Assembly (NCBI GenBank): GCA_019359515.1
Contig: JAHHHC010000004.1
Coordinates: 1 to 64,000 of the forward strand
From: Desmonostoc vinosum HA7617-LM4
Lineage (GTDB): Bacteria; Cyanobacteriota; Cyanobacteriia; Cyanobacteriales; Nostocaceae
DNA: 64,000 nt
Direction: 5' to 3'
Positions 47,274 to 58,837 of the stretch are shown here, one piece after another. Below the pieces are notes generated by a model. That model was given only the letters and a program-made list of their open reading frames with translations, did not search any database and had not been told where the DNA came from. Each line of letters begins with the position of its first letter. Within the stretch, counting starts at the first letter, position 1. Both the position numbers and the translations under genes were made by a program.

Positions 47274-47978
47274 ATGATTCCTATTAGCGATAACGTTTAT
47301 ATTTATAATCGAAGTAAGCCAATTATAAATTACTGGCTGATTGGCATTAATCTTGCCATGTTTTTATGGGAACTATGGTTAGAACTGAGTGGTAAGTTAG
47401 GCTACTTTGTCAATAGCTGGGGCGTAGTTCCTGCCCACATTAGTCAAGCAATTACAGATGCACTCTTCTCGAATCCTGCTGCTTGGGTGGTTGTGATTTG
47501 GCGCTCATTTTCTCTGATTTTCGGAATGTTTCTACATGGCAGTTTTGCTCAAATATTAGGGAATCTGCTATTTTTGTGGGTTTTTGGCAATACTTTAGAA
47601 AGTATTTTAGGACATGGGCGTTATCTAAGATTTTACTTAGTGGCTGGTATTTTAACAGCAGCAATGCAAATTTTAGTGGAACCAAATTTAACAGTACCGT
47701 TAATTGGAGCAAATGGAGCGATCGCAGCTGTTTTGGGGGCATATATAATTAAGTTTCCTAAAGTGAAAATTAATACAATTATGCCCTTAATAATTGTATA
47801 CATCCCCATCGAACTACCAGCTTATTTCTATGCATTTTGGTGGTTTATCCAACAGATATTTTATGATATTGGTAGTTTAAAGATTCCACCTAATGGTGTA
47901 AATCAAGGTAGCAGCTTTTACTGGTTACAAATTATAGGATTATTTATAGGTGCGGCTTTTATGCAAATTAAGCGATGA
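47274..47978 (+). CDS. rhomboid-fold protein lacking the catalytic dyad
   Basis: A 234-residue membrane protein of the rhomboid family, with about six helices. The L1/TM2 part HGSFAQILGNLLFLWVFGNTLE matches the usual HGGWLHLLGN-type segment. The nucleophile motif GxSGA is replaced by GANGAIAAVLGAY (Asn for Ser). The helix that should hold the catalytic His (AHxGG) reads SFYWLQIIGLFIGAAF. It is therefore predicted to be proteolytically inactive, like iRhoms/pseudorhomboids, perhaps a chaperone or binding protein. The start ATG sits inside TGACAAA heptamers. Confidence 0.82.
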   Translation: MIPISDNVYIYNRSKPIINYWLIGINLAMFLWELWLELSGKLGYFVNSWGVVPAHISQAITDALFSNPAAWVVVIWRSFSLIFGMFLHGSFAQILGNLLFLWVFGNTLESILGHGRYLRFYLVAGILTAAMQILVEPNLTVPLIGANGAIAAVLGAYIIKFPKVKINTIMPLIIVYIPIELPAYFYAFWWFIQQIFYDIGSLKIPPNGVNQGSSFYWLQIIGLFIGAAFMQIKR

Positions 47979-48189
47979 TTATTTGTGAAGTTAACTACTA
48001 ACATAAAAAAAGATACTTCTATTTAGTTATTGAAGAAGGGAACAGGGAACAGTTTTTTCTATTTCCTTTTCCCTCTCCGAAGTAAGAGACCCCCATGAAT
48101 ATCAGTGATATGTTTCATAGGGGGTATAAATCCGCCTTTTTGTTACCCCCTATTCCCTGTTGCCTGTTCCCTCTTTAAGGATGCCAAAT

Positions 48190-48732
48190 ATGGATCGAAA
48201 TCAAGAACTAGGTGCAACTTTTAATGTCGATTTACCGCTTTTGGTCGAAAGTGAACAGACTAGTTGTGAGGAAAATGAACTTTTGAATCTGACTATAGAC
48301 TCTTCGCTGCTCTCGAACATGCAAATTCTGGTAGTCGATGATGAGCCAGATATCCGCGATTTAATTAGCTTTATTTTGCAAGATTATGGTGTTGAAGTAA
48401 CCACCGTAGGTTCAGCACAGGAGGCGCTAAAATCACTTTCTGAGTCATTACCAGATGTTTTAATCAGTGATATAGCAATGCCTGAGATAGATGGTTATAT
48501 GCTGATACGTAAACTGCGACAAAGATCGCCACAGCAAGGAGGACAACTACCTGCGATCGCACTTACAGCTTATGCAGGTGAAACCAATCAGCAGCAAGCA
48601 CTCGCAGCAGGCTTTCAACTACATGTCCCCAAGCCAGTAGAACCAGAGGCATTGGTAGAAGCAATTATCGGTTTGATGTATCCGAAGGAAGTAGAGAGTG
48701 GAGAGTGGGGGACGCGGGGACGCGGAGAATAA
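48190..48732 (+). CDS. response-regulator receiver protein
   Basis: About 180 residues. A short acidic N-terminal lead is followed by a receiver domain (about 43-165): ILVVDDEPDIRD, phospho-Asp in VLISDIAMPEIDG, IALTAYAGET and VPKPVEPEAL. No output domain. The ATG at 48190 has AAGG nine bases upstream, better than the ATG at 48181 which AAGG touches directly. The C-terminal tail EVESGEWGTRGRGE is translated GGGGACGCGG repeat. Confidence 0.88.
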   Translation: MDRNQELGATFNVDLPLLVESEQTSCEENELLNLTIDSSLLSNMQILVVDDEPDIRDLISFILQDYGVEVTTVGSAQEALKSLSESLPDVLISDIAMPEIDGYMLIRKLRQRSPQQGGQLPAIALTAYAGETNQQQALAAGFQLHVPKPVEPEALVEAIIGLMYPKEVESGEWGTRGRGE

Positions 48733-48860
48733 CCGCTTACTCTTTTGTGGATTAAGACAGCGATCGCATCTGTATTTTTCTACGAGTTTTTCTTATCTTT
48801 ATTCACGTTCTAAAAGTTAAACTTTCTCCGCGTCCCTACGTCAGTTCTAAGGATAAGTCT

Positions 48861-49520
48861 TCAAGCAAACACGATACGATTGTCACTTGCGGCTTTTGCC
48901 AGCAGTTCGCAAACCTCTTGATCTGTGGTTTGGGGAAAGTTCTCATACCATAAACCGACGCTACAGAAAGGACTAGGATTTGCAACACAGACGAGAGCAT
49001 CTACTTGAGCTTGCAACTTTTGACAAGTTTCGCGTGCTGCAACTGGTACAGCAACCACAATCTGAGCAGGTTGTTGTTTTCGGACAGCGGCGATTGCAGC
49101 CCACATAGTTGCACCCGTAGCTAAACCATCATCCACTAATATAACTGTGCGTCCTCGTAAATCTGGAAAAGAGCGATCGCCCCGATAAAGTCGTTCCCGC
49201 CTCTCTAGTTCATGTTGTTCTTGCAATAAAACTTTGGCAATTACCTCGTTGAAGAGATTAACTTGGCGCACGATATGCTCATTTAATATTTGCACACCAC
49301 CAGAAGCGATCGCACCCATTGCTAATTCTTCTTGACCAGGCACACCTAATTTACGTACTATCAAAACATCCAAAGGTGCATTTAATGCCTTAGCAACTTC
49401 AAAGGCAACAGGAACACCACCCCTCGGTAGCCCCAACACCAGGATGTCTGAGCAGTTAGCATAAGCTGCTAACTTTTTCCCTAAAATTTGACCTGCCACA
49501 CTTCGGTCTTGGAATTGCAT
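48861..49520 (-). CDS. phosphoribosyltransferase-family protein
   Basis: A 219-residue type I PRTase fold. The PRPP-binding motif is VILVDDGLATGATMWAA (about 125-141); the N-terminal part has LGLPRGGVPVAFEVAKAL and VRKLGVPGQEELAMGAIA. The family is usually annotated as a putative phosphoribosyltransferase; the base substrate is unknown. Single gene, convergent with the receiver gene. Confidence 0.9.
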   Translation of the reverse strand: MQFQDRSVAGQILGKKLAAYANCSDILVLGLPRGGVPVAFEVAKALNAPLDVLIVRKLGVPGQEELAMGAIASGGVQILNEHIVRQVNLFNEVIAKVLLQEQHELERRERLYRGDRSFPDLRGRTVILVDDGLATGATMWAAIAAVRKQQPAQIVVAVPVAARETCQKLQAQVDALVCVANPSPFCSVGLWYENFPQTTDQEVCELLAKAASDNRIVFA

Positions 49521-50060
49521 GGTGTAATGCTCCTATTGCCTTTTGTAAATCAGCTTAAACACATCTAAATTGCATAATTTCTTACTTATAAAGCCATCTT
49601 TTGTAAATACAAATGACCAATGATGGTTTTAACCAGAGAATGTGTAACCCAAACGCACATTAGCTCAGTGTTGTGTTTTAATATCCCAAATTAATCTTAA
49701 AAAACCAAAAATATATCGCCCTCTGGCTAATGGGGCGACATCGCAAGTTAACGAATCTACCTAAAGTAAGAGCCAAATTTTACTTGGAAAATATTTACAG
49801 CAGGGGGTAGCTAACAAGTGTAGGTTTTTTAATACTTTGCGTTTTGAGCGACGCGGGGACGCGGGGATGCGGGGACAGGGGGACGCACAGAAAGATTTTG
49901 GAACGAAAAAATAGGCTTTTTCGCATTGAATGTAAAATACCTACACCTGTGAGGCAGGGGGTAGGGGGCAGGGTAGGACTTACACAGTGATATGAAAAAT
50001 CAAGGGTTTGGGGAAGGTTTAGGGGTATGGGGTGTAGGGTTATAGGGGTGTAGATGTTCA
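49521..50060. other. gene-free gap with repeats
   Basis: AT-rich to about 49840. Then GACGCGGGGACGCGGGGATG repeats, a segment AAAGATTTTGGAACGAAAAA with AGGCTTTTTC (49892-49950) that recurs inverted at 52612-52670, and GGCAGGGGGTAGGGGG units. Confidence 0.55.
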
Positions 50061-50063
50061 AAA

Positions 50064-50168
50064 CCCCAGTCCCCAGTCCCCAGTCCCCAGTCCCCAGTCC
50101 CCAGTCCCCAGTCCCCAGTCCCCAGTCCCCAGTCCCCAGTCCCCAGTCCCCAGTCCCCAGTCCCCAGT
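50064..50168 (+). repeat. perfect STRR array, 15 copies of CCCCAGT
   Basis: Fifteen identical seven-base units without interruption, the cleanest array in the window. Open frames through it are periodic artefacts. Confidence 0.95.
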
Positions 50169-50243
50169 CCCCAATAAACTAACAAGGGGAAAATCTACTA
50201 GACTTTCCCCCTATCTTGAAAATGCTGTATAAAAACCAGTCAC

Positions 50244-50480
50244 TCAAGCCGATAGCTTTATAGAAACAAACTTGGGGATTTCTGTTGTCTGTTTCAACAT
50301 CCCAGTAGAGTGCAAATTCCCCATAAATCTGCTTTGACGGCGAGTTCCCTTGCGCTTGCTCATTCTGACTTCGAGGGTAGCTATATAAACTCCATCTGTT
50401 ACTTGATGTCCATGACCAAAAATTTGACCAATCTGTGTGTTTTGCTGATGCAAAGCGTAATCATCTACGATATCTAACAT
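50244..50480 (-). CDS. small protein, unknown function
   Basis: A 78-residue protein beginning MLDIVDDYALHQQNTQIGQI, with a basic middle (RMSKRKGTRRQSRF). I do not recognise it. Support: AGGGAG eight bases before the ATG, mixed composition outside repeats, and a same-strand neighbour 61 bases upstream. It could be spurious. Confidence 0.45.
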   Translation of the reverse strand: MLDIVDDYALHQQNTQIGQIFGHGHQVTDGVYIATLEVRMSKRKGTRRQSRFMGNLHSTGMLKQTTEIPKFVSIKLSA

Positions 50481-50541
50481 GGTAGTGACTCCCTAGTGTT
50501 GTTTGAGCAGTTTCTATTTGACTATGTTGTGCGCGGCCCAA

Positions 50542-50778
50542 TTACCTAAGTAATGCTGGTTCCACGCTCAAATCTACAGAAGTTAAGCTGTAAATCGAGG
50601 TTCGTTTTTGGGTACAGGTAGAATCTAAGTAAATGGGTACTACGCAGATATCTGATGCGGTAGCGTAGTAGGATAAAGTCTTATCCTTTTGACTTCCGGC
50701 CTCTTTTGGACAGATTTCGACAGTAGGATAACCATCAATTTGAATGAAGGTAACGCAACACTTGGAATTCTGGAACAT
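50542..50778 (-). CDS. small protein, unknown function
   Basis: A 78-residue protein beginning MFQNSKCCVTFIQIDGYPTV, with five Cys (C7, C8, C23 and two near 45 and 55) and no signal peptide. No family recognised. GGAA stands about ten bases before the ATG. It may form a two-gene unit with the next small gene on the same strand. Confidence 0.45.
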   Translation of the reverse strand: MFQNSKCCVTFIQIDGYPTVEICPKEAGSQKDKTLSYYATASDICVVPIYLDSTCTQKRTSIYSLTSVDLSVEPALLR

Positions 50779-51239
50779 AGTTGAGCTTTTCCAAAAGGCG
50801 ACTTTTCCGCCCCAGACGCCAGAAACGAGGAAGTATAAAACGAAGCGTAAAGCTGCCAGACAAGGATACTAACGAGAACAAGGCATTACTTATGAGAATG
50901 CTGTTCACTTAGTCTCCTCTTGATGCTGACGAGGTTAGCTGACGGGCTATAACTGAGAGATACCCTTTGGTTGAAGGATGAAGTATGAAGCGTCAAGGAC
51001 GAAGTATTACTCTTCATATATCCTTTATACTTTAGTCTTTACCCTTCTTAAAAATATGCCTCAACTTTAGCTTTTCTACTCCAGTTTGCTTTTGCAAACA
51101 GGTGTTTTACAGGCAATTTGGATTAGGCAGATTGATTTATATTTTTTTAAACATTACCTTGTAATTATGAAGCAAGTCAAGAGGCCGAACAAAAAAAGTG
51201 TGATCGAGATCACGTCGTAGTGGAGAGTAGCAATTGTTA
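50779..51239. other. gap, nothing firmly recognised
   Basis: Contains an isolated CTGAGAGATACCC word (50953-50965) reminiscent of a TPP riboswitch core but without the rest, and GAAGTATGAAGCG-like short repeats at 50980-51040. No gene. Confidence 0.4.
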
Positions 51240-51335
51240 AATAATTCGTAATTCGTAATTCGTAATTCGTAATGACGCTCGCGGACTCGCTACCGCTGCG
51301 CTAACGTAATTAAGTTTTGTAATGGGGATTTAGCG
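51240..51335. repeat. ATTCGTA-flanked dispersed repeat
   Basis: AATTCGTAATTCGTAATTCG, then ACGCTCGCGGACTCGCTACC and TAACGTAATTAAGTTTTGTA ATGGGGATT. Its right part matches 62063-62085 and, inverted, 31140-31165. Confidence 0.75.
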
Positions 51336-51430
51336 CAAAGTCACCAGCGGGAAACCACGCCACTTGTTTCAATCCGGGAAACCCACACCCTATCTGTACT
51401 CAGATGGGTGTTGGGTAGTTCACATAGTTG

Positions 51431-52477
51431 TTAATTAACATCTCCCATCACTAACATAGGATGTTCAGGTTTGAGCAACCCACTCAACAAAGATGCAGGA
51501 CGTTGGCCATAAGGCCAAGCAAAAGCATGACGGAAAGCTGCATCCTGACAAGCTTGCAGTTGATCAAAGCTAATAATGTCGTAAGTCAACAGATTCTCAT
51601 ACTCAAACGGGAGACGTACATTGTGCAACCCGGCGTTATCTGTACAAATAGCGATGTCTACTCCTACATCAAAACAGCGATCAAAAACTAACTTGAGTTG
51701 ACGTATATCCTGCAAAGTACCAGTTTTTAGATATGTTGTCGGACAAATTTCTAAACACTGGCCGCGTCTTGCCAAATCTTTCAGTAACTCTGGATGTAGC
51801 AGGGGAATTTGGATACCATGACCAATCCGCATGAGATAAGGTAACAGTTGGGGATAACAACCAGCGGTAGTTTCGTATAAGTGTCCGGTGGTGTTAATGC
51901 CAAGCGATCGCGCATAATCATACAAGCTAATCCATTCTTCTAGGCGATCGGCATAATAGCTATCACCTCCTGCTACATCTATTGCACAGACATATTGCTT
52001 GTTTTGGGCTGCCAAATCAACAATTGCCTTGTTCACCTCATAAGGTAAACGCGAGTGCATACAGAGAATTTGGCTAGTGATAATCGGATATTCTGGCAAA
52101 CGGCTAGCTTGTCCAACCACAGCCACAATTTCTGCCATCTGATCAATTCTTTGGGATTGACTCAGATGCTCAGGTGTACGTAAGTAAGGTGTGTAGCGCA
52201 GTTCTAGATAAGCTAAATTTTCAAATATATAAGCACCTCGTACTAGGCGATAGATAAAATAAGGCAGAGTCTCGACTGTTTGCACACTTTCTACAAGAGT
52301 GTGCAATTCCAAATACTCATCTAGAGTATTGCGTGGTCGTGTATAAAAATCTTCAAATTCTGCATACTCTGCAAAGCGGGAAATCAACTCCGCAGAATGT
52401 CGCTCAAAGTAACGCCACAAAACGCGGGGTACAACCGAGCCGCCCAGATGCCTATGCAATTCCGCATATAAAGCCAT
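51431..52477 (-). CDS. adenosine deaminase-like amidohydrolase
   Basis: A 348-residue member of the adenosine/AMP deaminase fold. Zinc ligands in ELHRHLGGS (His8, His10); later GINTTGHLYETTAG takes the place of the usual HAGE, keeping His and Glu; IGHGIQIP and ICTDNAGLHNVRLPFEY provide the remaining His and Asp. Probably a purine or related deaminase; the HLYE variant leaves the substrate open. ATG 52477 begins the family sequence MALYAELHRHLGG; the upstream frame is leader. Confidence 0.85.
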   Translation of the reverse strand: MALYAELHRHLGGSVVPRVLWRYFERHSAELISRFAEYAEFEDFYTRPRNTLDEYLELHTLVESVQTVETLPYFIYRLVRGAYIFENLAYLELRYTPYLRTPEHLSQSQRIDQMAEIVAVVGQASRLPEYPIITSQILCMHSRLPYEVNKAIVDLAAQNKQYVCAIDVAGGDSYYADRLEEWISLYDYARSLGINTTGHLYETTAGCYPQLLPYLMRIGHGIQIPLLHPELLKDLARRGQCLEICPTTYLKTGTLQDIRQLKLVFDRCFDVGVDIAICTDNAGLHNVRLPFEYENLLTYDIISFDQLQACQDAAFRHAFAWPYGQRPASLLSGLLKPEHPMLVMGDVN

Positions 52478-52554
52478 AGTGGTATTTTCCCGGAAAAATT
52501 TTATTAATTTTAACAAAAACATCAAGAAAAAAATCTGGACTTGAAACAAGAGTC

Positions 52555-55453
<2,899 letters not shown>

Positions 55454-55849
55454 GCGATCGCCCTTTATAGGGCAGTTGTCTCCTCATCAATTTTGGATAA
55501 TGCCGTTTTGTGGCTGGAGATTAGAGATTTGGAACTAGGAAAATACATAATCTTCCCAATTCCTCATACCCAATACCCAGTCTGTTTGCAAATTCAAAAA
55601 CTCATATACTATAAGTTTTTTGACATTTTAACAAATGGTATGTTGATTTTCCTTGTAATGTGCTAATACATTTATCATTGACAGCATTTTATTTATCGTA
55701 AGAGTTAGACATCAAGACGCCAAATTTCAATATAAATTATTTACATTTACATTAATTTATATTAATAAATTGTAATTTTCTCAATAGATAAAAACTAAAA
55801 AGGTTCGTAGTTGCGCTGTTTTCGCCTTGTTAACCACAAATCCAATGGA
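55454..55849. other. AT-rich gap, nothing recognised
   Basis: Between the histidine kinase start and a dispersed repeat; no gene and no named element. Confidence 0.35.
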
Positions 55850-55854
55850 CAAAA

Positions 55855-55995
55855 TTAGTACTGGCGTGTTTAGCCTTAAATGTTGCATTAAAAAGAACTC
55901 TTGTAGGATGGGCGTCTACGTTCCTCAAACGCCACTTCACAAGGGCGGGGGGAACCCCCGCACGTGAGTGGCTCTCCAACCTACAATTTTTTGTA
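55855..55995. repeat. dispersed repeat (TAGCCTTAAATG type) with hairpin
   Basis: GGCGTGTTTAGCCTTAAATG at the left and CAACCTACAATTTTTTGTAT at the right match 31988-32075 around a longer centre that contains a GCGGGGGGAACCCCCGC palindrome. Confidence 0.6.
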
Positions 55996-56035
55996 TTATT
56001 TTAGCTGAAACAATTTACTACAAAATTTGGAGTTT

Positions 56036-56389
56036 CTAACGTCCGTTTGATGATCTAACAATAGGGTTCTCTACGGAGTCTCGATACTGTTGTACTGCAT
56101 CTGTATAAGCAATTGGCAGAACAGCTTCCACATTTTCATGGGGACGAGGAATAATTACCCAAGATTCTAAAGTACCACCATAAACGTTTTCTGCGGCTTC
56201 AACACCAGCAGCCATGGCTGCTTTGACTTCGGAAACATCGCCACGAATATTAACTGTAAAACGAGCGCTACCAACTCTGATATAACCAACAAGGGTAACT
56301 CGGCCAGCTTTTACCATTGCATCTGCTGCTGCTAGTACAGCAGGGAAACCTTTAGTTTCAAGCGCTCCAACTGCCTGTATAGATGACAT
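56036..56389 (-). CDS. ccmK4: carboxysome shell protein CcmK4
   Basis: A 117-residue single-BMC-domain shell protein. Marks: [20 protein letters not shown], the [20 protein letters not shown] helix and [16 protein letters not shown], the CcmK4-type ending. Hexamers tile the carboxysome facet. It lies 84 bases downstream of ccmK3 on the same strand, the usual satellite ccmK3-ccmK4 arrangement away from the main ccm operon. Confidence 0.93.
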   Translation of the reverse strand: MSSIQAVGALETKGFPAVLAAADAMVKAGRVTLVGYIRVGSARFTVNIRGDVSEVKAAMAAGVEAAENVYGGTLESWVIIPRPHENVEAVLPIAYTDAVQQYRDSVENPIVRSSNGR

Positions 56390-56473
56390 TAGTAATCTCC
56401 TTTATGAATAAACGTAAGTGCGCGACTAATTAATTGTACGAAGCTTCGTTACAGATTTTGATAGCAAAATTGC

Positions 56474-56785
56474 TTAGAAGATACGGAACGGTTCGGATTT
56501 TTCGGTAAAGTGGATTGGCAAAATGCTTTCTACATTTTCCGGGGGATTAGGAACTATGTAGTGAGTAATTACTGTACCAGTCTTGACTTGCTCTCCAGCT
56601 TCTATTCCTGCTTCGACGGCTCTTGTTACTTCTGCGACTTGTCCCCTAACGGCGACTAGTAAACGAGCGCTTTCAGCTTGACCATAATACACAATTGTGA
56701 CTGCGGCAGATTTCACCATTGCATCTGCTGCGGCTAAGACACCGGGAAAACCCAAAGTTTCAATTACGCCAACCGCCATTGGCAT
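56474..56785 (-). CDS. ccmK3: carboxysome shell protein CcmK3
   Basis: A 103-residue BMC shell protein. The start is ATG 56785, with AGGAG eight bases upstream, giving MPMAVGVIETLGFPGVLA; the longer frame is leader. The pore region and HYIVPNPPENVESILPI ending are CcmK3-type rather than CcmK4 (PNPPEN versus PRPHEN). CcmK3 is known to assemble with CcmK4 as mixed hexamers. Transcribed first in the pair, divergent from an alpha/beta hydrolase gene. Confidence 0.92.
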   Translation of the reverse strand: MPMAVGVIETLGFPGVLAAADAMVKSAAVTIVYYGQAESARLLVAVRGQVAEVTRAVEAGIEAGEQVKTGTVITHYIVPNPPENVESILPIHFTEKSEPFRIF

Positions 56786-56937
56786 GGCATTAGCTCCTAG
56801 ATCAATGAAAATAAGTGATATCAATTGTACGAGGGTTTAGTCCCAATTATGACGTTTGGGAAAATTTTCTTGGATGTAGGTTTGTTTGGAGGCGCGTGTT
56901 TGTTTGTGTAATTGAGAATTAAGGTAGACTGATATTT

Positions 56938-57831
56938 ATGTTTCCTAATTTTCTTCCTACGGCTGTTGAGCAATTAACAGAGCCTGCGTCGATCGCTCTG
57001 GCTCGGAGTATTCAAAGTCATGCGATCGCTACTCCTTTATCTCATCAATTAATTACCACAACCTATGTGCGTTTGGGGAGTGGTGGAACGCCTATTTTAT
57101 TGATTCATGGTTTTGACAGTTCTGTATTGGAATTTAGGCGACTTTTGCCCGTGCTTGCGAGAAATCATCAGACTTGGGCAGTAGATTTGTTGGGTTTTGG
57201 ATTTACAGATAGACTTGCTGGTATTGCTTATAGTCCGAGTGCAATTAAGACTCATCTTTATTATTTCTGGAAAAGCTTGATTAACCAACCAGTAATTTTG
57301 GTGGGTGCTTCGATGGGAGGTGCGACGGTGATTGATTTTGCGCTTTCTTATCCAGAGGTGGTAGAGAAGTTGGTGTTAATTGATAGTGCAGGTTTGGTGG
57401 GGGGTTCGCCGTTGAGTAGATTGATGTTTCCGCCGTTGGATTATTTAGCAACTGAGTTTTTGCGTAATCCTCAAGTACGCGATCGCGTTTCTCGCATAGG
57501 ATATAAAAATCCCACTCTTGTTTCTGTTGATGCCCTATGTTGTGGTGCATTACATTTACAGATGCCTAGCTGGCATCAAGCTTTAATTGCTTTTACTAAG
57601 AGTGGTGGTTACAAAGCATTTAGATTTAAGAAGTTAGCCGAAATTGTCCAACCAACACTGATTTTATGGGGTGATTCTGATAAGATTTTGGGTATTAAAG
57701 ATGCCACAAGATTTCATAGAGCGATTCCCCAAAGTACTCTAATCTGGATTCAAGATTGCGGTCATCTGCCTCATTTAGAACAGCCAGAAATCACTGCTAA
57801 ATATATTTTAGATTTTAGTAGTAAGACATGA
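56938..57831 (+). CDS. alpha/beta-hydrolase
   Basis: A 297-residue alpha/beta-hydrolase fold enzyme. Oxyanion region LLIHGFDSSVLEFR, nucleophile Ser in VGASMGGAT (about 124), Asp in LILWGDSDKILG and His in CGHLPHLEQPE. No signal peptide. The substrate is unknown. It is divergent from ccmK3 and lies between the shell genes and the McdAB-like pair, but nothing in it suggests a carboxysome role. Confidence 0.9.
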   Translation: MFPNFLPTAVEQLTEPASIALARSIQSHAIATPLSHQLITTTYVRLGSGGTPILLIHGFDSSVLEFRRLLPVLARNHQTWAVDLLGFGFTDRLAGIAYSPSAIKTHLYYFWKSLINQPVILVGASMGGATVIDFALSYPEVVEKLVLIDSAGLVGGSPLSRLMFPPLDYLATEFLRNPQVRDRVSRIGYKNPTLVSVDALCCGALHLQMPSWHQALIAFTKSGGYKAFRFKKLAEIVQPTLILWGDSDKILGIKDATRFHRAIPQSTLIWIQDCGHLPHLEQPEITAKYILDFSSKT

Positions 57832-57886
57832 GCTATAAAGTCAAGCAAGTAACTCAAGTTTATCTCAAAATCAACGCGAGAATTGA

Positions 57887-58075
57887 CACCTACGGGACAA
57901 TGAACACAAAGAGCAAGCCACCATTTACCCTGATACTTATGGGTATGAGCAAATAGTAGCAAGTGAGATATTGCCAAAATTGGATATTTCTCTGCTAGAG
58001 CAATGCATTGTAATTTCAGATTCAATCCAAGCCATTGACGAATTTGAACAAGGGCTAAAAACGGCCAATGATTGA
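57887..58075 (+). pseudogene. C-terminal gene fragment, Uma2-like tail
   Basis: The frame ends at TGA 58073 and reads QATIYPDTYGYEQIVASEIL, then PKLDISLLEQCIVISDS. The pattern LPxLDxxLLxxCIxI resembles the ends of many cyanobacterial Uma2 proteins. No start and no upstream homology remain, so it is a remnant. Family assignment is tentative. Confidence 0.45.
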
Positions 58076-58176
58076 GAAAGATAGCCACGTCACCATAATT
58101 ATTTTGTCAAACTTTATAATCTAAAACTTAATTCATCCCCTATACTACGCCCTTCAAACATACTAATCTCAATAGA

Positions 58177-58238
58177 TTTCTTGCAAAAGTCCTTCTTTGC
58201 GCCTTTGCGTGAGGCAAAAAAATATTTATGCAAGAGGT
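58177..58238. repeat. short MITE-like element
   Basis: The ends TTTCTTGCAAAAG and TATTTATGCAAGAGG are inverted relatives of the element at 11130-11253; the core is TTTGCGCCTTTGCG. Confidence 0.5.
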
Positions 58239-58276
58239 ACAATAGCGATACAGTATCTTATCCTTGGGTACTTACC

Positions 58277-58837
58277 CTAGTCAAGTAACCACATTTGATT
58301 AGAACTATCAGCTTGCTCATCTGGCTGACTTTGAGGCAGATCATCTGGTAGTCGGTAAGATTTTCTGTAATGTACTGGTTTTAAGCTTTCCTTTGGTTTT
58401 AAGCTTTCCTTTGGTTTTAAACTTTCCTTTGGTTGTTTTAAAACATTGATCTCTTCTATGAGTTGAGAATTAGATTCTGCAAGTTGCAATGCAGTTTTTT
58501 TAGTTTCATGCAGTTCTTTTGTTAGCTTTTCGACTGATGCTTCTTGCTCCGATAAGCTTGATTGTAAATTAGCAATTTTTTGCTGAAGATCAGCTGCATT
58601 TTGGTCTTTTTTTTCTAGAGTTTCTTTTAGCTCTTTGATAATTACTTCTAAATCAGCCTTAGTAGGATTTGTGCGCTTAGCTGGAGTTTGTTCAGCTACT
58701 GGTGTGGAATCTTCATCTGCTGAAGCATTCTCTTGCATAACTTCCTCTGCTACAACTTCAATTACTGAATCACCCTCAGAGGGTGTAAATTTTTCCGCTT
58801 CTTCTTGTAGCAAGTCGGAGAGACGTTTTCTAACCAT
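58277..58837 (-). CDS. mcdB: McdB-like coiled-coil protein (carboxysome positioning)
   Basis: A 186-residue acidic protein. The basic N-terminus [17 protein letters not shown] leads into an acidic disordered stretch (20-60), a long coiled coil (about 65-135), three tandem PKESLK units, and a C-terminus ending QMWLLD with Trp183. McdB proteins are reported to have disorder, coiled coil and an invariant Trp near the C-terminus; they condense and drive McdA. The ATG at 58837 overlaps the ParA-like stop codon (TAATG) and has GGAGG nine bases upstream, so translation is coupled. The TTG at 58852 is rejected. The naming rests on this layout plus linkage to ccmK3/ccmK4. Confidence 0.65.
   Translation of the reverse strand: MVRKRLSDLLQEEAEKFTPSEGDSVIEVVAEEVMQENASADEDSTPVAEQTPAKRTNPTKADLEVIIKELKETLEKKDQNAADLQQKIANLQSSLSEQEASVEKLTKELHETKKTALQLAESNSQLIEEINVLKQPKESLKPKESLKPKESLKPVHYRKSYRLPDDLPQSQPDEQADSSNQMWLLD
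58377..58435. repeat. 18-base tandem repeat coding PKESLK
   Basis: Three direct copies of an 18-base unit (AAGCTTTCCTTTGGTTTT on the plus strand), the third with a few changes, inside the McdB-like gene. Confidence 0.9.

Noticed and set aside
50953-50965. CTGAGAGATACCC, resembling a TPP riboswitch core
   Set aside because: The second half of the aptamer is missing and no plus-strand gene follows.
51361-51400. GTTTCAATCC-like word suggesting a tRNA T-loop or CRISPR repeat
   Set aside because: No cloverleaf and no repetition around it.
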